Of a stretch of 64,000 nt of DNA, positions 36,435 through 47,458 are shown in pieces (the stretch's first letter is position 1; every line of letters begins with the position of its first letter). This DNA is from Phyllostachys edulis (Eukaryota > Streptophyta > Magnoliopsida > Poales > Poaceae), in the NCBI GenBank assembly GCA_036346405.1, contig CM070557.1, forward strand, positions 55,806,016-55,870,015, written 5' to 3'. The notes below the pieces were generated by a model. It did no database searches, was not told the origin of the DNA, and worked only from the letters and a program-made list of their open reading frames with translations. The position numbers were made by a program, and so were the translations under genes.

Positions 36435-39400
36435 TTAGGCTTTCGGGATCGATCGGGAAGAAACTCCATGCAAAAGTTTTATGAATCCGAGGAAACTGAG
36501 CTTTCCGTCGGCGTGTCTGATCCAGTCTTGGAGAACAACATGAAGAGGGACTGATGGGCCAAGTCCAAGTTCCTGACAAACGAAAGATACACGATTAACG
36601 ATGTTAAGTAATCATGCATAAACTCTTCAAAGCACAGCTCAAATCATACCGATGCAAGTTCTTCGATTACAATAGGTCGGTTGCCTTCCTTATCAAATAG
36701 TTCGTATGCACGCCGAGCGTGCTGTTCCCAGGTCTCCAAAGCTTCCATCTGATAAACACTGATGGCAGAAGCAGCAAACTCTTCAAAATCCAATTTTCTG
36801 TACTGAAGAGTGCACACCTAGTACCATGACTTGGGCAGGTAAGTGGTTATCTCAGTCCAATACTAATACAATTGAAGATACTATGAAGGAGGCTTACCGT
36901 GTTCACAAAGTCAACAACCCTAGCATCCTTCATTGCATCCGTAGAATTCTTCACCAAGGCCTGCAAGTTCAATTTACTTATTCTGCAATTGCATGCTGTA
37001 CATTAGATTGAATGACCCAGGTAAGATTACAAACCGCTTTCAAATTTTGCAAGGAGATATAACCACTCTTGTTTGGACCCAACAATTCAAACTGCTCTTT
37101 TAGATAGAAAAGTTGATTTGTTGTCAGTGTCTTAGCTAGGGCCTGCAAAATGTATGGAGATCCCTTAAAATGGCTCATTGGTAATGCTACCGGAGTCAAG
37201 ACATAATGGTATGAACCTACTAATTGTGCAAACAAAAAACATTAAGGAGTACAAAGTGGGGAAAGAAGGTTCCCTAGTAGTACTAATAGAAGTGAAAGGA
37301 ACACATGAGGTATAGCCATGTCAACTGGCACATGGATAACTCAACGCACTTAAAAATTCAAAAACAGATTAACCATTTGTAGGTAAAGCAGAATAATTAA
37401 TAAGGGAATACATTATGTAGAGCAATTTTGCAAGAAACATGGTACATGCAAAAATTAAACGTTCACATCTCAAGCCATGTATAGCATTAATTCAAGATGA
37501 AGACAAGCAAACAGAACAGTCATCTACAGACCAGCATAAGAATCCTACACAGTTTTTTTCCTTTTTCTAGTCTGATTAATGCATACCCTCAAAGCAGACT
37601 TTCGCAATGAAGATGAACTGATGTAAGCTCTCATAAGCTTGTAGATTATCATATCTAAAGGAATCTTCACTTGTTGAGCATTACGGATCCATGGATGACC
37701 TGCAGATATCATTATGTAAGTAAACAGTTAAGCATCGCTTCACAGAAGAATAGTACTGTATGACACTGCCAAAAAAATCTGGTGCTTACTGAGAGCTTGT
37801 GCAGCAGTCATCCTCTTGCGGTAATCCTTATTAAGCAGCCTTTTTACAAAGTCTTTAGCTTCAGCAGTGAGAGTAGGCCATGGGGCCTCATCAAAACTTG
37901 GTTCTGCCTTCAAGACAGCACGGAATATTCCTGACTCAGTGCGCGCCCAGAAAGGCCGGCTCCCACAAAGCAAAATGTAGGCAATTACTCCAATGCTCCA
38001 CATATCTGCCTCGGTGCCATAAGATCGATGAAGCACCTCGGGAGCAACATAATACGCACTTCCGACGATGTCATTAAGTCTTTCATCTGCAGAATGTAAC
38101 AATGGTTTGGTGTCTCAATACAGTTAGATTTAATCTAGCAAGGATAAAATATTAAACAAGGATCCAAATGGAACTCTATAAGACCAACCTGGCTTTACAA
38201 AGTCAGACAAGCCAAAGTCTATGACCTTCAAGGCAGAGGTTTCGTCCTTCGATGTGAATAGGAAATTCTGGGAAAAGGAAAAACAAATATATAATCACTG
38301 CAAAAGAATTGCATTGCATCTGCTGACTAAACAGTAGTTCTTTGGACAATCAATCCAGAAAATTAATAGAAACAACAATAAAAGTGAGTCATATACAGTG
38401 AATGTCTTGTTTTCAGTTTGAGCGCATATTAATAAGCTTCCAGGTTGATAATAATAACGAAATACAATAAGATTTATTAATAATAAACTGCTAACTGTAT
38501 GATAACAAACCTACCTCCGGTTTCAGATCCCGATGAACAACACCTTGAAGATGGCAAAATGATACAACACTCAAAATTTGCACCATAATAACCTTTGCAT
38601 CCTCTTCAGAATACTTTCCACCTCTGCAAACCAAGAAAGTCAGTTATCATTAAAACCCCAGCTGAATTATCATAAGAATTGTTCCAAACACTGATTATGG
38701 CTCTATAAGTACCTCGCCAGTATCCTATCCAGTAGTTCACTTCCTTTACATAATCTGAAACAGAAAAGATACAGCTACAATAAGCTAAATATAATCATGA
38801 TGGAAGTTGCAGTAAGCACCATTACATATGTAACTTAAATTCTTAAATAGTAAACAATTGATCGATCATAGATGAGCTCTGATCTTGATAAGCTGGCATC
38901 CTTAATAAAATGGCAATTTTCATTATCAACATCATGCAATAGAATTAAAAATCTTGATAGCAATAATGGGTAAACCAGCTCCCTTATGGAATAAATTGTT
39001 GAGATAAAATGGATAAATTCCTCCTAACAGAAAATTGGTTTTGATTTATTTGAATCAACACTTGGATAGCAGGATTCAAATAAATAATTTCATGGGCTTT
39101 TCATATTTGGACAAAACTAATGGCATAACATGACAAGAATAAACTAAACACTCCATAATGATGAATTCCATTTGCAAAGACAAATTATGATTTATAAACC
39201 TTCTAATATATATACAAGGGCAATAATCTCATGTGTTGCAACAACATACGAAGACAGAAGTTAAAAAGGCGTACTGTATGAAACAAGTGCACACTTACTC
39301 CATAACTACATACACATTATCTTCATCTTCAAAAGCATCATAGAACTGCACTAGGTTGCTGTGGCCTGTCAGAGAACTCAATATTCTCACTTCTCTTCTG

Positions 39401-41581
39401 ACATCTTCAATGGCTATAGCAGTCGTCATCTGCCCACAGACTTCATTGGGTGAGACTAGACAGCAGCTTGAATAAATATGTATTTGCACAGTTTGCACTA
39501 AACAGGTAACAAGCAGACAAGTGATCTGCCTGGAAATTTTGAAATAAAGTGATAATAAACCATTTCAATTTGATTAATTGAATATATTAAAGGTTACGGT
39601 TAGAGCATGCAATTACAATAATGACAGCACAAAGAGTCAACCAAAACAGTTCTTCCATCCAACTTTCATTTTTTTATCAAGTAATGGGCAACATAAGTAG
39701 ATCTCGAAACACAAATTATGACACCTATATGACCTATCCAACAACCAACTACTGTTCTGCTCAATGTTGTATAACAGTGCACTAGACAGACAATAAGTGA
39801 TCAAGTATAGGTACCAAGAAATAAAATGCCTCTTGCTGGCATTAACGCCTGCAGGACACAAGTAGCACAAAAAGAATAAATCAAAAACCATACCATTTGC
39901 AATGAAATAACATACGAAAAACTGCATTTGAAATCCAAAAAGAAAAACTGCACTCTCGTCGGCGTAATTCGACTTCACTTACTCCCCATATCAATACCGA
40001 TGAGCTGATTTCTCTAGAAAGATGAATCAAGAAAACCAGCATTCCTGCCATGCTAGGATTGACAGACGATTAACACAAGCACATGGAATGCGAGTAGCCG
40101 TGGGTGGGGCATTACGGCCTTGCATACACAACAGGAAGATTGCCAGCTTTGCTCATAAAAGCACTGGACTGGCTGGGAGAGCTGAGCCTCTACAGTCTTA
40201 ATTAAATGACCCCTCATACAATAGCAGGGAGGCGCATAATGAGTAAACTCTTCCAACAGAATTGAAGTATCAAGCTGTGCTCCCTTTTTACCTGCAGATC
40301 TATCCAAGAGGATCATGTGCTTCTTTCACCCACCGATGAAACGTGAGGAAAGGTGATGGTAGCATCGAGGACTCGGCAACCGTCGCCACCATGAACATGC
40401 ATGAAGCCAATTAATGCACGAGGCAGTCCACGTCCGAATGGATGAGCTCCTCCAGTGCAACGAGGCCACGACATAAATCATGAATGTCGCAAGGCGGCGA
40501 GCTTTACCGGCGCGGCGAGGTCACCCTCCCACCAACAATCACGGGCACCCCGGGAGCTAAAAGAAAACGAAGTGCGGGTAAAGGTGCCTCCTTTTCTTCG
40601 ATCTTAGCGTGCTTGAATCAAGCAACGTTCTACCAAACACTAGGTGATAGTACATATGCACCTGTCTAAGTTCAGATATCTACGACGTGCAAGCAACACT
40701 GTGACAAAATCGAGCTAGGATCCAGAATCACAAGCGTAGCATCTGAACCTGACCAAACTGAAAGAATGCAGAATCCAAATGCATGTATCAGTAAACACCC
40801 ACACAACTCGAGATGAATCTAACATAACAAAAGACTGGATCTTGACGTAAAAACTGAGCAGAAACAGCATCGTTTAGGCATGCTGGTATCTCACGCAGGA
40901 ATCTGACAAAAAAATGGTCAAATACAGAGAATGCAACTGGACAGAGACAACAAGAAATTGAACAGCAGAGACGTTTCTTCAGGGAGCAAACGATGCAAGC
41001 AACTCAACAACAGGGCATGGCAATGGCGAGGGGAGGAGAGTGTGTCTGACCTTGGCCTTGGGGATGACCTTGACGGCGACGTCCTCGCCCTTGTGCTCGC
41101 CCTTCTTGGCCTTGGCGGCGCAGGTGTAACCGAAGTGGCCGCGGCCGACCTCCTCGCCGAGCTCGTACTTGGCGAAGAAATGCTTCGAGAAGCCGAAGCT
41201 CTTGTCCAGGCCCAGCTCCGGCTCGCCACCCTCGGGGATGGACGCTTCGTTGGGCTTCACCGAGCCATGCCGCCGCGCCAGGAGCGCGCGGATGTGCTTC
41301 GCCGGCGACGGCGGCGGGAACGGCCGCTTGAACCCGCCGCGCGCCGGCGTCGACGCCACGCTCGAGTTCGCCGGCGAGCTTTTGTAGCTCGACGGCGGGA
41401 GCGGGCTCGGCAGGTAGAACGGGAACTTGGGCTGCTTCGGCGTGCCCAGCTTCGCCGCGGCCGCCGGCGAGGAGACGCCGTTCGCGGCTCCGACGGCATC
41501 GCCGGCGCTGGAGGCTACATGGGGCTCCTCCTCCGCCTCGGGCTCCGGGATTTGCGTGGGCTTGCCGTGGCAGAGACCCAT
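36435..41581 (-). CDS. CRK: CDPK-related protein kinase (CRK)
   Basis: Eleven exons, minus strand: 41581-41051, 39429-39299, 38754-38713, 38623-38515, 38267-38189, 38086-37790, 37699-37587, 37142-37035, 36960-36898, 36817-36650 and 36572-36435. All introns are GT-AG; the product is 592 aa. MGLCHGK at the N-terminus offers Gly2 for myristoylation and Cys4 for palmitoylation, so plasma-membrane anchoring is likely. A variable Pro/Ala/Ser-rich region is followed by a Ser/Thr kinase domain (about 139-401): GRGHFG loop 146-151, Lys171, HRDLKPEN 265-272, DFG 288-290, APE 312-314. The C-terminal regulatory domain has EF-hand-like helices (about 453-469, 532-549) without canonical Asp-rich calcium loops, which separates CRKs from true CDPKs; calmodulin regulation is known for some CRKs. 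The ending HGVSSRS is typical. Intron 1 is 1.6 kb. Confidence 0.95.
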
Positions 41582-42250
41582 GATCGGATCAAGAACAGGG
41601 GCGCTCGAGCTCAACGACCCCGAATCGAAGCAAAATTGGCAAAATTGGGCAGAATTGTCGAAGAAACGAAGCAAAGGTGGGTCAAAGAGGCATCTTGGCT
41701 TCAAGACCCCGAGAAATCATCCTGAATTGCTGACAAGGGCCCCCCATGGCTTCCAAATTCTTCCCTCGGTGGGAAACAAGACCCAAGAACAGAAAGGAAA
41801 GGAACCTCCAAGCCAATAACTTGCCCGAAATTTGGATCCCAAGAACAGAAAAACCAGGCCAAAATCCTTTCCTTGGAGTGACCATGCACAGAGCCCAGAC
41901 ACAGCAAAATGCCAGAGAGAGAGAGAGGCTTGGCCTTGGATGGATGGATCAGAGCCCCAAGAGCAGCAGCAAGAACATATTCCTTGATTCTTGAAGTGAC
42001 CAAACAATTGGAAAAGCTGGAAGCTTTGAGTGAAAGGCTTGGATCAGAGGGAGGAAATGGAGGCACTAAAAAGAAAGAAACAACTGGTGAGTGAATCTTG
42101 TGTGAATTGGGAGGGAGAGAAAAGGGGAGGAGGCCTGCCTTGCTTGGTTGCTTTCTTTTGAGCTCTTTTCCCTTTTTAAGGTTTTTCTTTTTGATCCTCT
42201 GCCTTTTTCTTTTCTTTTCTAGCCCTCCCTCCCTGCGTCTGCGTGTGTGT
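41582..42250 (-). promoter_or_regulatory. Probable CRK leader and proximal promoter
   Basis: Upstream of the minus-strand CRK ATG. On the minus strand it is purine-rich then pyrimidine-rich (GA/CT tracts, 42105-42230), a common pattern in grass 5' leaders. A leader intron is possible but I could not define one. The transcription start is unknown. Confidence 0.4.
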
Positions 42251-42543
42251 CAGTGTGTGACTGTGTGTGCTGTGCTTGGTTGAGGAGGGGAATGGGGAGT
42301 GGGGTTGGGGCGGCATACTGCATGGGTGGCAATTTCTTTTGTTCCTGTTTTTGTTGCCTTCTATTTGTTGGTCATCACTCACTCATCACTGTCACAATAT
42401 ACAGCTTTCTTTGTGACAACTTACTAAATCATTAATCATCTAAATGGAGGCTCTTTAGACCAGGTGGCCAGGTGGGTCACTCCTAGAATGAACCTGTCTT
42501 GAAATAGAAGAATTCAAACGCGCAATGCTAGCCATTCGATCGA
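42251..42543. other. Upstream of CRK, nothing recognised
   Basis: GT-rich then AT-rich non-coding DNA up to the first foldback MITE. Confidence 0.45.
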
Positions 42544-42552
42544 TACTTGGCG

Positions 42553-42933
42553 GAACTTTTTTTATTAATTAACATTTAACTTTTTTTAAATTTTTATTTT
42601 AAAGTTAATTCTCGGCGAACTTTATTTTCAATTCTGACCCTTTTGATCACGTTACCACTCGTGATGTGACAAAACAATATTATCACGCTATAGAATAAGT
42701 CCCTAAAATAGCATTTTTGGTCACAACACCACCCGTGACGTGACCAAACCACATTTTCACGTCATGGGTGGTGGCAAGATAAGAGCTCTCCCGGATATGG
42801 GTTGGCGTGACAGTATTGTTTTATCACGCCACATGTGGTGGCGTGATCAAAGGGGGTCAGAATTAGAAATAAAGTTCGCCGAAGATTAACTTTCAAATAA
42901 AATTAAAAACTGGTTAATTAATAAAAAAATTTC
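42553..42933. mobile_element. Foldback MITE, copy 1 (Mutator-type 9-bp TSD)
   Basis: A 381-bp element whose two halves are inverted repeats of each other: GAACTTTTTTTATTAATTAA at the left, TTAATTAATAAAAAAATTTC at the right, with further paired blocks inside. TACTTGGCG is duplicated exactly at 42544-42552 and 42934-42942. The interior carries repeated GTCACGCCAC / GTGGCGTGA-like motifs. Non-coding. Confidence 0.92.
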
Positions 42934-43147
42934 TACTTGGCGCAATAACACTAAGGGAAAATCTTCATTTTTTAAAACCAATGGAAAATCTTCATTATTT
43001 CATGAAAAACAAAAACATATACAAATGTATCTAAAGTTTTCGTCTTTACTGCATTTTCAAACAAAAAACATACTAAAAGAAATCTACTGTCCTGCTGTTT
43101 ACAGAAATGTATAGGGGTGAGAATTTGTGGCCATGTCTCACTCTCAC

Positions 43148-43484
43148 GAACTTTTTTTTATTAATTAACATTTTTTAAAATTTCATTTTAAAGTTAACTC
43201 TCGGTGCACTTTATTTCCAATTCTGACCCCTTTAGTCACGTCACAGATGGTGGCGTGACAAAATAGCACTTTTTGTCGCACCACTGGTTGTGGCGTGATC
43301 AAATAAATCTGTCACGCCACTTTCAGTGGCGTGATAAGAGTTTGACCAGAAATGGACTAGCGTGACAGTGTTATTTTGTCACACCACGGATGGTGGCGTG
43401 ACCAAATGGATCAGAATTGAAAATAAAGTGCACTAGAGGTTAAATAAAAATTCTAAAAAAGGTTAATTAATAATAAAAAATTCC
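43148..43484. mobile_element. Foldback MITE, copy 2 (Mutator-type 9-bp TSD)
   Basis: A 337-bp relative of the element at 42553-42933 with the same GAACTTTTTTT terminus and the same interior GTGGCGTGAC-type motifs. CACTCTCAC is duplicated exactly at 43139-43147 and 43485-43493. The different target sites show independent insertion of the two copies. Confidence 0.92.
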
Positions 43485-43643
43485 ACTCTCACCCTTCTTT
43501 CCAATTCCAAAAGGCACAGCACAGGCCGTCCTTGTGAGCTCCTTCCAACCTCCCAGAGTATTAAACATGGGAGTAAGGGAGGCATCAATGCTGCTTGCTT
43601 AATACTCCCCCCTTTCCTCTGTTGTGATTCATCGCCTTAGCTA

Positions 43644-43790
43644 TGTTAGAGATATATTAGAGATAAAAATATCTTTGTATTCTTTATATGCTTTTTGTAT
43701 TGTCTTATCTGTATATGGCATGCACCCCTTGTACACCCTATATATATTGCCCATTGGGCATCTGAATACAAACACACAATATTCATAACA
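43644..43790 (+). repeat. 5' LTR of non-autonomous element
   Basis: 147 bp, TG...CA, directly followed by the primer-binding site. It contains GTATATGGCATGCACCCC, shared with the 3' LTR. Confidence 0.92.
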
Positions 43791-45312
43791 TGATATCAGA
43801 GCAAAGGTTAGGGATAGGGTTATTGTAGCCACCGCCGCCTAGCCTCTACTCGCCTCCGCTGCCGCTGCCCCCGGGAGGACCGATCTTCGCTCCCAAGGGT
43901 GGCCTCCTTCTAGCTTCTATCGAGGTCGTCCCCTTCGGCAACTCGTTCCCCTTCGGCTGCTATTGCTCCCGGGAGGCCACGTCGCACGCCACATCGATTT
44001 GCACCAACTAGCCGCCTCCTTCAATCGACGCTCAGGGGATCTTTTGACAGGATCCTTTGCTCACCCGACGACACACAGATTGGGACGCCTCCGAGCTCTT
44101 CAACCCTGAGCCGCCGCCATCGCCGCCTTGGGCTCGAGCTTCTCTGCCCGAGCTCACCCTAAAGGATCCGGCGCCTTGGGTCACCTCTGCTCGCGCCTCC
44201 CGAGCCCCGCCCCGGTGCGCACCTGAGGCTCATGCTCTCCCGCTTTAGATCCAAGCTGCCGCTCGTCTTCTTGGACTCCCGTCGCCCGAATCCGGGTGTC
44301 CCCCAGCTCCTTTGCTCGGGCCATGGCTTTTGATTGCCGCCGGTGGCTATTGCCCTGCCTTCTCATCCGCCCGCGCTGCCGCAGCTGTGGTTGGGTCTCG
44401 ATGGGAGAAGCTTCGGTGGAGTGAGGAGTTTTCTTCGGCTAGGAGGAAGGGAAGTGGGCAAGAGACGATGGGGGAGAAAGGAGTATGTGTTTGCGACGTT
44501 TGGTTGTGCTTGGCATCTAAAGTGCACTTATGCACTGATCTGATGGGCTGGCCAGGCCATTACTGTTGTTTCACTAGTACTTGCTATTGGTGATTGAAGA
44601 AGAGGGAGACTTGAGTTGGAGCTATGACGCTGTGTGCTTTGTGCTCCACGAGATGGTCCTATGGCTTATCGGCATGGTGTGACTTGTCGGAGGAGGGAGG
44701 TCAGGCCGATTGCGAGCTACTATTGCTGCTAGAGTGTATGCTAGCCATTATTGCTGCTAGCTATTCTTTGTGTTGTTTTTCTTCCACTGCGTCCATCAAA
44801 GTCCGTAAAACTCTATTATTAGAGTTTGTCTATGTCATGCGAGTCCAAAAATATATTGTCAGTCATAGAAGCATAGAAATATTTTTTTGCATGGCAACAG
44901 ACGTTGTTTTTCTTCGAAATACCGCAAACTGTCGCCCCAAGCTTTTAAGACCGCGCTTTCTCAGTAATCGCGATCTATTGTGCTTCTTGTGTATTCTTGC
45001 CATTGCCTTGAGCTTCGATCTACGCTGTCATGCTTCTATCTATTCCTATTCGGCTTGATTTGATAGCTTTCTTTATTTTTGTCGGTTTCATCTTCTTCTT
45101 CGTCATGTTGCCGCGGTCAATTTTGCTTCCGCACCTTGTGTTTTATGGGCTGTCACGCGACCCCGGATGGGAGGAGGTCTTTTATCGACATATTTTCCAA
45201 GAGCTGCATGCTACGACGACATTATCAAGATTCAGACTTTGGATTTTTCATATTTTAGTGTCAACCCATTGCAAATGCAATGTTATTGCATACGCTTTGT
45301 ATTTGAGGAAGG

Positions 45313-45459
45313 TGTTAGAGATATATTAGAGATAAGAATATCTTTGTATTCCTTAACTGTCTTTCATATTGCAATATCTGTATATGGCATGCACCCCTTG
45401 TACACTCTATATATCTTACTCATTGGACATCTGAATACAAACACATAATATTCATAACA
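45313..45459 (+). repeat. 3' LTR of non-autonomous element
   Basis: 147 bp, same termini as the left LTR, with about 18 differences by eye. Followed by the AGCTA target duplication. Confidence 0.92.
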
Positions 45460-45464
45460 AGCTA

Positions 45465-46452
45465 AGCATGTTGACTTGAGCCTGTGGATTTGGGATTTCC
45501 GATTGGTCTGCATTTGCTCTTCAGATCTGGCCTGCTCCCTGGATTTTCTGTCACTGACTCACCGTGATCTCGAGTCAGAATTTAATTAGTTGAGAAAGCT
45601 GTAATCTTTTACCAGAAATTTATGGTGTGGCATGAGGATGAGGTAGGTAAAATTGAACATCTAAACGAATTTCTAGATACATTTCTTGCTCTAAATTGCA
45701 TAACTGGTAAAACCAATAAGAAATGCGAGTGGCATTTTGGTACTCCTGTAAATTACATGTGAGAAAAGAGTGTCAACTTCGAAAAGAACATTTGAAAGTG
45801 CCTATCCTATTAGTCAAGGTTTTAGACTCCCTATGGTGAAGTCAGAAATGTCAAGTATGGATTAGACGAATTCTCTTTAGAACTTTCTGATTGGAAATAT
45901 GACACCCTGAGATTAAGTGGGTAAGAAATTCTGAGCATCCGATGAGACACTCTAGAGGAAGCAACCTGTGCAGTTGGTTTTATCTGATAAAGGAGTAGAT
46001 TCCAATGGTCAGTCAGATGTCTTGAATCACCATTTCCTTCTGAAGGGGAAGGCAAGCAAATATGCATTCATAAGCTGAAAATACAGTGAGCAGAATTTTC
46101 CTCACACATGCTCTAGAATAATTATTCCCTTTGTTTGTAGTTTGTACAGACATGCACATACAAATCCTGCTACCAGTGTGCTGCTAGTACATTCTTTCCA
46201 CCCGCTTGATTGAAGCAGTGCCCTCCACATTGGGATGATTGAGGCTGCTTCATTCACCTCCAAACAAAAAGAAGCAACAGGCAACTTCAATGAAATTGTC
46301 TGATTATATTGTCCTCTCTGCTGCACACTCACATAAAGAAAAAGGTTGGAATCAGTATTATATGCATGTTGGGACTAGGGTTGTCACCTGCTTAGCTTCA
46401 GGTTGGGTCCTCCATCCAACATCATTGGTCCTAATTATTCAAACGATCGTAC
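45465..46452. other. Non-coding, no gene seen
   Basis: No supported exon or repeat. It ends where the LTR of the outer copia element begins. Confidence 0.5.
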
Positions 46453-46524
46453 TATCATGAATATTGTGTGTATATTTATAAGATATAATGGGCAATATAT
46501 ATATAGAAAGTATAAGGGGGTATG
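46453..46524 (-). repeat. Outer copia LTR, left half
   Basis: Aligns to the outer half of the 147-bp LTR at 43644 (reverse complement): ATGAATATTGTGTG and GGGCAATATATATA are shared. It ends with GGGGGTATG, repeated at the start of the other half. Confidence 0.8.
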
Positions 46525-47070
46525 CTATGATACACCAATACGTGATACCGGTATGACGGTACGGATATGGCAATACACCATTTCTTCATATAAAAAAATG
46601 ATACGGCGATACAGAAATATAAAATACGATACTTGACTATCTCTGCCAGTCTGCCCTACGGTGAGTAACTGTAACTGAGTATCCAACTATATGCCTCTAT
46701 AGCTCTATCAGACTACCTCTGCCAGTCTACCCTACTGCCAGTAATGGTGATTGCCTGATTGGCGATGGTGAGCAACTGAGTATCCACTATCCAACTATAT
46801 CTTTTTACCAGTTCAGTTTGTAAGCTGATCTACCCGATACCACATGCCATGAGAACACTAAAGTGGTGAAGCCTATAGAATTGAGTCTCAAGTGCCTGTT
46901 GAGAAGAAAGGTACTGACTCAAGAAAATCAAATATAACAGTTGCACATGCTAACTTACACCCATGACTGATAATTCCAAAGTAAGTTTGTTGTCTGTCGT
47001 TTCCGACGGCTAGCATTTAGTTCCTTTTTAAACTGTATACCGGCTAAGCTCATGAAAAACTATATTATAC

Positions 47071-47214
47071 TGTTAAAAAATCATGAGACTAGGATTTTGC
47101 TATTCAGAACTATACATCTTATTCAGTTATTGAGAGGTATATATAGACATTGTTAAATGGGCCTCATGGGCTAGAGAGGGAGAGAAAGAATGAGGATGTA
47201 CAACACTCTTAACA
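47071..47214 (-). repeat. 3' LTR of inner copia
   Basis: 144 bp, TGTTAAAAAATCATGAG...CTCTTAACA. CCCTTCAAAC follows on the + strand, the complement of the polypurine tract. Confidence 0.95.
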
Positions 47215-47458
47215 CACCCTTCAAACTCAAGGTGAATCAAGATGATCTGATGCACTGAGTTTGAGTAGATGAAGTCGACGATGTTCTCGAATCTGAGCTT
47301 TAGTGAAGAAATCTTTAACTTGAAGCTCTGAAGGAACATACTTGAAAGCGATGGTCGATTGCCGACAATGAGATCGTGTGAAGGATGCATCAACACCAAT
47401 ATGTTTTATTAGCTCATGCTTAATCGGATCACCGCAAACCGAATGGCACCGTGTTGTC

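Larger units (their letters stand above)
43644..45459 (+). mobile_element. Non-autonomous copia-type LTR retrotransposon (no gag-pol)
   Basis: An 1816-bp element with two 147-bp LTRs (43644-43790, 45313-45459) that start TGTTAGAGATATATTAG and end ATATTCATAACA. AGCTA is duplicated outside (43639-43643, 45460-45464). The primer-binding site TGATATCAGAGC (43791-43802) is one base from the initiator-Met tRNA site TGGTATCAGAGC. A short purine tract (GAGGAAGG) precedes the right LTR. The 1.5-kb interior has no gag, protease, integrase or RT motif. Its LTR resembles that of the partial copia element at 46453/59908, which could be the family that supplies proteins. By eye the LTRs are about 88% identical, so the insertion is not recent. 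Confidence 0.9.

Noticed and set aside
40931..41725. 264-aa plus-strand frame opposite CRK exon 1
   Set aside because: Antisense shadow; the minus strand encodes the conserved kinase N-terminus with correct splicing.
43803..45312. Possible protein gene inside the non-autonomous LTR element
   Set aside because: Frames are short, in several phases, and no domain or splice structure was recognised.
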